From contig NC_088778.1 of NCBI RefSeq assembly GCF_954871325.1, forward strand, positions 18,503,666-18,567,665: 64,000 nucleotides of DNA. Direction: 5' to 3'. Below are positions 62,501 through 64,000 of the stretch, piece after piece; the stretch's first letter is position 1; each line of letters starts with the position of its first letter. The notes under the pieces were generated by a model that did not search any database, was not told the origin of the DNA, and saw nothing but the letters and a program-made list of their open reading frames with translations. This DNA comes from Gordionus sp. m RMFG-2023 (taxonomy: Eukaryota > Nematomorpha > Gordioida > Chordodea > Parachordodidae). The position numbers and the translations under genes are program-made.

Positions 62501-62780
62501 ATTAAATTATTTTTAAAATATATATAGGGATATATGAATCGACCAATACTTAATACGTTAATAATCGGTGCTGCTCCCATTCTAGCAATTTTTTTTTGAT
62601 TTAATTTTTAATTTTTTTGTATAAATTATTTATTTTTTTTAAAAATTATTTAACTATTAACAGTATTCGATACTTGATACTACCCATTCTAGAAAAGAGG
62701 ACGAGGAAGTGAGGATGTTTGTCAGTGGTCTTTTAGAAATTATTGAAACCCTTATCGATTTACTTGACGACAATAAAGAT
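10650..62780 (+). CDS. IPO7: Importin-7/8 (karyopherin-beta family), exons 1-17, gene continues past the right edge
   Basis: This nuclear transport receptor binds RanGTP and carries cargo such as ribosomal proteins, histone H1 and signalling factors through nuclear pores. Seventeen exons give 653 codons with all splice phases consistent and no stops, against about 1040 residues in animal importin-7, so roughly the first 60% is here. Matches to the family run in order: an IBN_N-like N-terminus ([20 protein letters not shown]), [92 protein letters not shown] and [13 protein letters not shown]. Introns 1-5 are 37-43 bp, while introns 6, 8, 12 and 16 are 24.1, 4.1, 8.3 and 9.6 kb and are filled with transposons. 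The start is the ATG at 10650, which aligns with the family N-terminus. Importin-7 and importin-8 cannot be separated here; many invertebrates have a single orthologue. Confidence 0.93.
12079..14100. mobile_element. Decayed Sola-like relic (element B family), split by a foldback insertion
   Basis: The left part (GCCATTTTGAGTCAAGTTGA) is a diverged form of the element B terminus, which begins GGGCCATTCCATGTCAAATC. After the foldback element, 13780-14075 resembles the element B arm in order (AAGCCATTTATTTTAGTTTG, GCTTATATCTCAAAAACTAT, a TCCGGATTACG block, GGGCACCTTTT). The transposase gene is missing. Confidence 0.6.
12147..13773. mobile_element. Foldback Tc1/mariner-like non-autonomous element (TA target site)
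   Basis: Ends are CAGGGTTTCCCATTCAAAAA and its inverted counterpart AAACGGGAAACCCTG, each flanked by TA. Both subterminal regions consist of many copies of a ~16-20-bp motif (TCAAAAAAGGAAAAGTG and variants), inverted between the arms. Almost the whole 1.63 kb is one palindrome: 12390-12790 pairs with 12950-13380, leaving a loop of roughly 150 bp near 12800-12950. Apparent ORFs are translations of the arrays, not genes. The TA duplication fits Tc1/mariner mobilisation. Confidence 0.8.
14108..14254. mobile_element. ~147-bp hairpin MITE
   Basis: ATGGCCTGACATAAATTTTA then GCCAAAATAATATTATG at the left pairs with CATAATATTATTTTGGCTAA and a GGGCCATT end at the right. No coding capacity. Confidence 0.55.
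14470..15160 (-). pseudogene. 3' portion of a non-LTR element, left arm of an inverted duplication
   Basis: On the minus strand this is the same sequence as the + strand at 15250-15660 plus 18444-18750. It includes the C-terminal protein segment corresponding to TDPTTQLEALPS-to-RPDG and the 3' tail. It therefore lies head to head with the right arm, the centre of symmetry being about 15160-15250. ORFs on the + strand here are antisense shadows. Confidence 0.7.
15661..18443. mobile_element. Sola-like DNA transposon, element C, with AAAT target-site duplication
   Basis: Begins GGGTCATTCCACGTCAAATC and ends with the inverted form GATTTGTCATGGAATTATCC, flanked by AAAT at 15657-15660 and 18444-18447. 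Inverted arms of roughly 500 bp include the block TATACGCCTTCAAAGTAGAG. The interior holds a minus-strand transposase gene truncated at its C-terminal half. The insertion splits a non-LTR element precisely, so element C is the younger of the two. Confidence 0.85.
16312..17511 (-). pseudogene. Sola-like transposase, N-terminal half only (element C)
   Basis: Minus-strand segments 17511-17456, 17320-16709 and 16749-16312 align in order with the first ~350 residues of the element B transposase: [22 protein letters not shown] block, [69 protein letters not shown] intron of about 135 bp near 17320-17455 separates a cysteine-bearing first exon (CSNPF). The catalytic D-D-D half is missing, so this copy cannot make a transposase. 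One frameshift near 16720-16745 divides the main ORF. Confidence 0.8.
18880..20690 (-). pseudogene. Non-LTR reverse transcriptase, decayed copy 1
   Basis: Minus-strand fragments at 20640-20235, 20235-19894, 19788-19390 and 19403-19116 encode a reverse transcriptase broken by frameshifts and stops. Visible motifs are [30 protein letters not shown] (motif A), [20 protein letters not shown] (motif B) and WYLDDG (catalytic motif C). A C-terminal thumb fragment PAKLGGIDL lies near 19050. Order and wording match the element at 55267-58364, so it belongs to the same clade. The far 5' end continues at about 26825-26900 after element A. Confidence 0.82.
20852..24491 (+). mobile_element. Sola-like DNA transposon, element B, uninterrupted transposase gene, ATAC target-site duplication
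   Basis: A 3640-bp element with ends GGGCCATTCCATGTCAAATC and the mirrored GATTTGACGTGGAATGGCCC, flanked by ATAC (20848-20851 and 24492-24495). Inverted arms are about 490-530 bp (to about 21390 and from about 24003), including a shared TAGATGGCGCT/AGCGCCATCTA block. It encodes one two-exon transposase. The 4-bp TSD, long arms and GGG ends are compatible with the Sola superfamily, but I assign this from memory only. It is nested in element A and is the youngest of the three copies here. Confidence 0.88.
21731..23751 (+). CDS. Transposase of element B (RNase H-like DDE-type, Sola-like family)
   Basis: Two exons, 21731-23498 and 23549-23751, with a 50-bp GT-AG intron, give 656 residues with no stop. 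The N-terminus has a cysteine-rich segment (CCNPF near residue 11, then CSSCRQKL), possibly zinc-binding. The middle has [18 protein letters not shown] (helix-turn-helix-like), [23 protein letters not shown] and [18 protein letters not shown]. The likely catalytic acids lie in [23 protein letters not shown] and [13 protein letters not shown]. It would excise and reinsert the element using its inverted arms. It ends without the Tudor-like C-terminal module seen in element A, so it may be C-terminally shortened. The start ATG is the first in frame, 879 bp inside the element. Confidence 0.85.
25140..26146 (-). pseudogene. Sola-like transposase, C-terminal half only (element A)
   Basis: Minus-strand pieces encode [15 protein letters not shown], a segment with [11 protein letters not shown] and [13 protein letters not shown], which are the three probable catalytic blocks of the element B protein. 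A C-terminal module [20 protein letters not shown] with SFLHPPW follows at 25322-25140. Stops and frameshifts break it between and within pieces. It lacks the N-terminal half, the complement of what element C keeps. The VYDDFWW...FLHP module looks like a small beta-barrel (Tudor/chromo-like) domain. Confidence 0.75.
26825..28490. other. A+T-rich intronic stretch
   Basis: The first ~100 bp continue the 5' end of the decayed non-LTR element. The remainder shows no ORF over 60 residues, no TIR and no recognised domain. Parts of 28100-28440, read on the minus strand, resemble 60170-60440 and so belong to the TTCGC foldback family. Confidence 0.4.
28100..28890 (-). mobile_element. One end of a foldback element with TTCGC-rich subterminal array
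   Basis: From 28550 to 28885 the motif TTCGC or CGCGA recurs every ~15-22 bp. The outer end TTTCGCTGAATTGACCTG parallels TTTCGCAGAATTGTCATG at 61830-61850. Inner sequence matches 59980-60440 in reverse orientation. The opposite arm was not found, so this copy seems truncated. Confidence 0.55.
28891..31129. other. A+T-rich intronic stretch with an unidentified decayed coding region
   Basis: Mostly low-complexity A+T. The only coding-like part is 30042-30511 on the minus strand, listed separately. Nothing else recognised. Confidence 0.4.
29800..30511 (-). pseudogene. Unidentified decayed coding sequence
   Basis: Two minus-strand open segments (30511-30302 and 30317-30042) overlap in different frames. 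The second contains [20 protein letters not shown] followed by RKRHGGLNI, with a Cys-x-Cys and a basic region. Further left, [17 protein letters not shown] appears near 29880. I do not recognise the family. Stops are frequent, and a transposon-derived gene is likelier than a host gene. Confidence 0.3.
31138..31896 (-). mobile_element. hAT element remnant, 8-bp TSD ATTATAAT
   Basis: Ends TAGGGGTGTACCGATACC and the mirrored TATCTGTACATTGCTA, with perfect 8-bp duplications at 31130-31137 and 31897-31904. The subterminal regions are rich in CGATATCGG-type motifs. Near 31550-31620 the minus strand reads [13 protein letters not shown] and HRLRL, the hAT C-terminal dimerisation motif, so this is a deletion derivative of an autonomous hAT. 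Confidence 0.85.
32458..34452 (-). mobile_element. hAT element remnant, 8-bp TSD ATATATAT
   Basis: Ends CAGAGACCTGCAGAGG and the mirrored CCTGCAGGTCTCTG, with ATATATAT on both sides. Both subterminal regions hold repeated GGCCCGGCCCGG blocks alternating with A/T runs (32490-32700 and 34220-34440). It carries the C-terminal part of the transposase on the minus strand. Confidence 0.88.
33346..33739 (-). pseudogene. hAT transposase C-terminal fragment
   Basis: Two adjacent minus-strand segments in different frames. The 3' one reads [20 protein letters not shown] then [20 protein letters not shown], the hAT dimerisation region. The 5' one (33739-33539) has an acidic, low-complexity sequence typical of the region before it. 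The N-terminal and catalytic parts are absent. Confidence 0.85.
34453..35682. other. Right end of importin intron 6, nothing recognised
   Basis: A+T-rich sequence with no ORF of interest, no TIR and no repeats beyond homopolymers. It ends at the exon 7 acceptor. Confidence 0.5.
35683..35777 (+). CDS. IPO7: Importin-7/8 exon 7
   Basis: Encodes an acidic lead-in (NDLEEDERA) and [19 protein letters not shown], matching the invariant PWWKCKKWALHILARLFER block of importin-7/8. The AG at 35681-35682 precedes it in phase 0 with exon 6; the donor GTTATAAT follows. Confidence 0.95.
36517..36587 (+). CDS. IPO7: Importin-7/8 exon 8
   Basis: Encodes [20 protein letters not shown] and TFT, matching [20 protein letters not shown] in the animal family. 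It follows a 739-bp intron and ends at ACAA before GTTTAC; phase 1 continues into exon 9. Confidence 0.92.
36588..38040. other. Left part of importin intron 8
   Basis: No gene seen. 37490-37620 contains two related TCTGGCTGG-GCAAAAA-like blocks (around 37495 and 37555) that may be a decayed MITE. Confidence 0.35.
38453..38479. repeat. (TTTC)n microsatellite
   Basis: About six uninterrupted TTTC units inside the hAT-like element. Confidence 0.85.
38990..39114 (+). pseudogene. hAT transposase dimerisation-domain fragment
   Basis: The + strand reads [20 protein letters not shown] then [12 protein letters not shown]. The SSSVERVFS core is diagnostic for hAT C-termini. Longer open frames on the minus strand over the same bases are antisense. 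Confidence 0.75.
39423..40222. other. Middle of importin intron 8, nothing recognised
   Basis: A+T-rich, with no ORF or TIR that I could support. Confidence 0.4.
40223..40590. mobile_element. Decayed hAT MITE with GCCCGTCC motifs
   Basis: CCCGTCCATT recurs at the left (40236-40300). At the right, CCCTCATGGTATAGATGGGC and a GTCCGTTGCAGACATTTGC end resemble the hAT termini seen at 42882 and 44635. The TSD is not recognisable. Confidence 0.45.
40659..40761 (+). CDS. IPO7: Importin-7/8 exon 9
   Basis: Encodes [20 protein letters not shown] and [13 protein letters not shown], aligning with the VLLKVLYQYKEKQYMAPRVL block. It is preceded by TTTAATAG and followed by GTAATC. Confidence 0.9.
41052..41097 (+). 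CDS. IPO7: Importin-7/8 exon 10 (46-nt micro-exon)
   Basis: Encodes [15 protein letters not shown], matching ...THALTWKNLKPHIQ-type sequence. The flanks are TTTTTTAG and GTAAAT, and both phases agree with exons 9 and 11. Confidence 0.88.
41275..41374 (+). CDS. IPO7: Importin-7/8 exon 11
   Basis: Encodes [20 protein letters not shown] and [11 protein letters not shown], aligning with [20 protein letters not shown] and YEYIRMKFD of importin-7. Splice sites are TATTTAG and GTAATT. Confidence 0.94.
41915..42121 (+). CDS. IPO7: Importin-7/8 exon 12
   Basis: A 207-nt exon encoding [37 protein letters not shown], a lineage-specific Ser/Pro linker (about 20 residues) and [10 protein letters not shown]. 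Importin-7 has FEDFISPTTAAQTLLFTACS and GALHMIG at these places. Acceptor TTTTTAG, donor GTTTAA. Confidence 0.94.
42122..42881. other. Left part of importin intron 12
   Basis: T-rich sequence with repeated ATTTTTACnnATATTTTTTT-like blocks around 42235-42440. No gene. Confidence 0.4.
43081..43222. repeat. Perfect-looking 72-bp tandem duplication
   Basis: The block beginning TTTTTTAAGCATCTAATAAA at 43081 is repeated at 43153 with no obvious differences, inside the hAT remnant. It must be young. Confidence 0.8.
43271..43489 (-). pseudogene. hAT transposase dimerisation-domain fragment
   Basis: The minus strand reads [20 protein letters not shown] followed by [20 protein letters not shown]. The [11 protein letters not shown] core and downstream RR are typical of hAT C-termini. 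The rest of the transposase is missing. Confidence 0.85.
43686..44450 (+). pseudogene. Ty3/gypsy-type fossil fragment (RNase H and start of integrase)
   Basis: Plus-strand coding-like sequence has [20 protein letters not shown] and FKI..TDHKPL-type wording of a retroelement RNase H, followed by ADALSRNP and, near 44280, a histidine-containing [11 protein letters not shown] segment like the integrase zinc-binding start. It is broken with several breaks, has no recognisable long terminal repeats, and appears old. It lies inside the hAT remnant. Confidence 0.75.
44640..45740. repeat. Two-unit degenerate tandem repeat, ~580 bp per unit
   Basis: 44645-45220 and 45225-45740 share, in the same order, CCATTAA[AG]ACTAAG, a TATTAAAAAAATTCCC block, GAACTGAAATAA, AAAAATACAATCA, CATGGGCCTT and TTTTAGGCCAAT/TTTCAGGCCAAT. 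Both are rich in CCCAAGCCCAGCCC-like motifs, so the source may be a hAT-type subterminal array. Confidence 0.65.
45741..47055. other. Importin intron 12, middle, nothing recognised
   Basis: A+T-rich; short open frames around 46592-46780 and 46927-47136 have no recognisable content. Confidence 0.4.
47425..48043 (+). pseudogene. hAT transposase C-terminal region, broken
   Basis: The + strand reads [39 protein letters not shown] and, in another frame, [20 protein letters not shown] then [16 protein letters not shown]. The TCTNERSxxTLKRLK block is the dimerisation motif of the zinc-finger MYM/ZBED-like hAT lineage. Frame changes and stops break it. Confidence 0.75.
48187..48538. mobile_element. 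hAT MITE (GATCTGCA/GGGCC family), nested
   Basis: Ends TAGTGATCTGCATAGGGCC and the mirrored TTTTGCAGATCTCTA. TSD ATAAAAAT/ATAGAAAT (7 of 8). The interior alternates GGCCCG motifs and A/T runs. Same family as 60761-61195 and 63609-64000. Confidence 0.82.
49181..50434. other. Right part of importin intron 12
   Basis: Mostly featureless A+T. From 49990 to 50325 the motif GAACCAGAACC recurs with variants (GGAACTGGAACCAGAACCAG), resembling another hAT subterminal array. No gene before exon 13. Confidence 0.45.
50435..50595 (+). CDS. IPO7: Importin-7/8 exon 13
   Basis: Encodes [14 protein letters not shown], a Lys/Asn-rich linker, then [20 protein letters not shown] and LRAR, matching SLAEILL...[20 protein letters not shown]. 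It lies between an 8.3-kb and a 151-bp intron. Confidence 0.93.
50747..50918 (+). CDS. IPO7: Importin-7/8 exon 14
   Basis: Encodes [40 protein letters not shown] and VSRNEK, aligning with [20 protein letters not shown] and [20 protein letters not shown]. Donor GTTTTC in phase 1. Confidence 0.95.
50991..52551. mobile_element. hAT element remnant with diverged 8-bp TSD
   Basis: Ends TAGGGCTGTGCCGATCC and the mirrored TATTGGCACAGCTCTA. The flanks CTTATAAT and TTTATGAT agree at 6 of 8 positions. The interior has ATCGGATCGG-type motifs near both ends, and a short open stretch at 51718-51790 ([20 protein letters not shown]) ending at a GTAAG donor-like site. No complete transposase. Confidence 0.7.
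52787..52828 (+). CDS. IPO7: Importin-7/8 exon 15 (42-nt micro-exon)
   Basis: Encodes [14 protein letters not shown] with the split alanine codon shared with exon 14, aligning with AKEYITPFIRPVMQALL. Acceptor ATTCAG, donor GTAATA. Confidence 0.88.
52918..53066 (+). CDS. IPO7: Importin-7/8 exon 16
   Basis: Encodes [39 protein letters not shown] and [10 protein letters not shown], matching [20 protein letters not shown] and the following helix. The donor is read as TAT|GTATAA, which closes in phase 0. An alternative donor inside ACG|GTTTTT is also in phase 0 and cannot be excluded. Confidence 0.87.
53166..54412. mobile_element. TIR element with probable TA target site (~1.25 kb)
   Basis: AGGTTCGTGTAACCTATA at the left pairs exactly with TATAGGTTACACGAACCT at the right, each next to TA. 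Inverted homology extends over ~200 bp (AATTTTCATTTAATTA, TTGTAAATAATAAATTTA). No transposase. It inserted into a short Sola-like terminus remnant (ATGTCAAATCGATC at about 53140). Confidence 0.7.
55267..58364 (-). mobile_element. Non-LTR retrotransposon (LINE), near-intact, 14-bp TSD
   Basis: Inserted in the foldback element with a perfect duplication TTTATTTTTCTTAC at 55253-55266 and 58365-58378. The 3' end (left) is a poly-T/A-rich tail at 55267 on this strand. The 3.1-kb element carries one long ORF on the minus strand, split by a single frameshift. Its GC content is clearly higher than that of its surroundings. An identical-looking TSD implies a recent insertion. Confidence 0.9.
55468..58286 (-). 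pseudogene. LINE polyprotein: zinc finger, reverse transcriptase, C-terminal nuclease-like domain (one frameshift)
   Basis: The minus-strand reading begins about 58286-58262 with [14 protein letters not shown] and an NRCPHSKH segment (N-terminal zinc finger-like). The reverse transcriptase follows: [47 protein letters not shown] (motif A), [17 protein letters not shown] (motif B) and AWYIDDG (motif C). After a thumb region come [18 protein letters not shown] (zinc knuckle-like) and GKRPDV...LLVWDYSC...KYTEI, compatible with a PD-(D/E)XK-type endonuclease. One frameshift, at about 57060-57095, separates two long open segments (about 400 and 540 residues) just before motif B. The fold at the C-terminus is inference. 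No apurinic-type endonuclease is visible upstream. Confidence 0.83.
59212..59789. other. Intronic stretch without recognised features
   Basis: One 75-residue open frame (59387-59614) has no recognisable motif. Otherwise A+T-rich. Confidence 0.35.
59790..61860. mobile_element. Foldback element with GCGAA/TTCGC subterminal arrays
   Basis: GCGAA-type motifs recur every ~15-22 bp at 59810-59970, and the mirror TTCGC array lies at 61677-61850. The right end TTTCGCAGAATTGTCATG matches the end of the copy at 28885. The interior (60050-60440) resembles 28100-28500 in reverse. It contains a nested hAT MITE. No coding capacity seen. Confidence 0.65.
60761..61195. mobile_element. hAT MITE, perfect 8-bp TSD ATTCTAAT
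   Basis: Ends TAGTGATCTGCATCGGGCC and the mirrored TTTGCAGATCTCTA, with ATTCTAAT at 60753-60760 and 61196-61203. GGCCCGGCCC motifs alternate with A/T runs. 435 bp, nested in the foldback element. Confidence 0.9.
61861..62699. other. Right end of importin intron 16
   Basis: No gene. ATCGGT motifs at about 62265, 62520-62570 and 62665 may be a decayed hAT end. It finishes at the exon 17 acceptor. Confidence 0.4.
62700..62780 (+). CDS. IPO7: Importin-7/8 exon 17 (last exon in window)
   Basis: Encodes [20 protein letters not shown] and LLDDNKD, matching [20 protein letters not shown] with DHKE of importin-7. Phase 0 with exon 16 needs the acceptor at AAAAGAG|GAC. The usual glycine/acidic linker just before this block in vertebrates is absent or lies in an undetected small exon. 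The next donor is GTTATT. Confidence 0.85.
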
Positions 62781-63298
62781 GTTATTATTAACTATCATAT
62801 TTAATTTATAATATGAATTTCTATATATTTCACATAATTCTAATGTATAGCATCTATATTAAGTAGTGCCGAATAGAAACGTGGCATAAAGTAACGTCGT
62901 TACATTGTTACTAATAAAACAGATAATTACGTCACTGTTGAAAATAAGTAACGAATTATGGTAGCGGGTTATCTTTTTTCGTAACATTGCTGCTTTACAA
63001 CTTAATTATATTAATTTTAATATTTTTTTTTAAATAATAAAAATTAGTGCTCCGATTTTACAAGTTCAATCTAATACTTCCTTTATACGAATAACATTCG
63101 CCAATATCTATCAAATTGTTCGAACAAATTAATCATATTCGAATATTTATCACCAATATAAAAAAATTGTTATAAAAAAAATTTTGAATAAAATTAATAC
63201 TCTAATGAACATAATAATATAATTGAAAATATTTTATTATATTATTACATAACACTGGTGTCGAATGCTAAAAATTTTAAGCATTTGCAAAAAAATAA
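62781..63298. other. Importin intron 17 start, with a GTAACG-rich patch
   Basis: From 62880 to 62995 GTAACG/CGTTAC recurs about six times, starting after TAGTGCCGAATAG, like a hAT terminus with subterminal motifs. The opposite end was not identified. Confidence 0.45.
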
Positions 63299-63553
63299 CG
63301 ATAGACCTACATAGATACCATTTACACGGCTCGGCCAGGATTTTAAAAAAATTTCTGCACCGCCCGGGTTTTATATTTTTAGACCTGGTCCAGCCCGGAT
63401 TTTTTAAAAATATATTATATATTTTTTTAATTTTTACAGATAATGACTATCTAAATGTTCTGCTCAGTCTGGCCCGGGTTTTTCTTAAATTTTTTTTTTA
63501 TAATCGCCAGGATATATTTAAAAAATTAAAATAGGGGCCTGAGGGCCTCTGAT
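63299..63553. mobile_element. Decayed hAT MITE related to 32458-34452
   Basis: TAGACCTACATAGATACCAT and GCCCGGGTTTTA motifs parallel CAGAGACCTGCAGAGGTACC of the larger hAT. The right end is GGGGCCTGAGGGCCTCTG. The open frame across it is an artefact of the repeat. Confidence 0.55.
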
Positions 63554-63608
63554 ATATATATTTTATTTTTTCATTATAAATTTTAATAATTTTTTTCATA
63601 GTGGGAAT

Positions 63609-64000
63609 TAGTGATCTGGATCGGGCCTAATTTTTCAAGCCCGGCCCGGCCCGAATTTTTTTTAAAAAGTTTTGCCAACCCGGCCCGAACCAGAAATTTA
63701 TTTTAAAAAAATTTACCGGCCCGGCCAGGCCCGAATTTATTTAAATATAGAAATTAATTTTTATAATTATTTAAAATAAAAGACATATGTTATATAGCGT
63801 TTAGTTTCAATAAATTAAATCAAAAATTTTTTATTTTACATAAAAAATTCAATATAAAATTGATAAATTTAGATATATTTAATAAAATTTCTAAGGTCCG
63901 ACCCAACCCAGCCCGAAATTCTTTTAAAAATATTAGGCCCGGCCCGAACTCGATTATTTTAAAAAGAATTAGGCCCGGCCCGAAGCCCGTTCGGGCCAGG
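63609..64000. mobile_element. hAT MITE (GATCTG/GGGCC family), runs off the right edge
   Basis: Starts TAGTGATCTGGATCGGGCC and is collinear with 60761-61195 (shared AGACATATGTTATAT block near 63780 and 60958). The right terminus is outside the window. Confidence 0.82.

Noticed and set aside
63265-63534. 89-residue open frame at the right edge
   Set aside because: It runs through a decayed hAT MITE and reflects its repeats.

Overview
The window is very A+T-rich eukaryotic DNA, and I think it is animal. It has spliceosomal GT-AG introns, one conserved host gene with clear animal-type protein sequence, and a dense, nested load of transposable elements. Introns of 37-43 bp sit beside introns of 4-24 kb. 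The mix of Ginger-type, hAT, foldback Tc1-like and 4-bp-TSD (Sola-like) DNA transposons, plus non-LTR elements with a C-terminal nuclease-like domain, suggests a cnidarian or another TE-rich invertebrate (possibly a reduced parasitic lineage). I cannot fix the phylum from this sequence alone.

The only convincing host gene is an importin-7/8 (IPO7) orthologue on the + strand. Seventeen coding exons lie between 10650 and 62780. They give 653 codons with every junction in phase and no stops, and the rest of the gene lies beyond the right edge. Exons 1-6 are packed into 936 bp (10650-11585). Introns 6 (24.1 kb), 8 (4.1 kb), 12 (8.3 kb) and 16 (9.6 kb) hold almost everything else in the window. 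A perfect 16-bp-stem hairpin sits 23 bp upstream of the start codon.

Layout. 1-3030: Ginger1-like integrase-transposase on the - strand with an OTU-protease-like exon at the left edge. 3239-5645: 12-unit satellite array alternating ~229-bp and 156-bp units. 5846-9345: element with long terminal inverted repeats enclosing a gag-like fossil and small hairpin elements. 9346-10579: decayed coding-like sequence. Intron 6: an old Sola-like relic split by a foldback TA-TSD element (12147-13773); an inverted duplication of a non-LTR element 3' end (14470-18750) split by Sola-like element C (15661-18443); non-LTR RT remnants (18880-20690); and Sola-like element A (20710-26820), itself split by element B (20852-24491), which carries an uninterrupted two-exon transposase gene. 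Further right are a TTCGC-rich foldback end (28500-28890) and two hAT elements with perfect 8-bp TSDs (31138-31896, 32458-34452). Intron 8: hAT remnants (38041-39422, 40223-40590). Intron 12: a hAT containing a Ty3/gypsy fossil fragment (42882-44635), a ~580-bp degenerate tandem duplication, and a hAT (47064-49172) containing a 352-bp hAT MITE. Intron 14: another hAT (50991-52551). Intron 16: a TA-TSD MITE (53166-54412), a second foldback element (54765-59209) that received a nearly intact non-LTR element with a 14-bp TSD (55267-58364), a foldback element with TTCGC/GCGAA arrays (59790-61860) carrying a hAT MITE, and the last visible importin exon. More hAT MITEs fill the right edge.

The most striking candidate system is the Sola-like family. 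Three copies with recognisable 4-bp TSDs lie close together, two of them lacking opposite halves of the transposase gene, beside one uninterrupted source-like copy. Family names without a database search are inference. The importin assignment, TSDs, TIRs and splice phases were read directly from the sequence.
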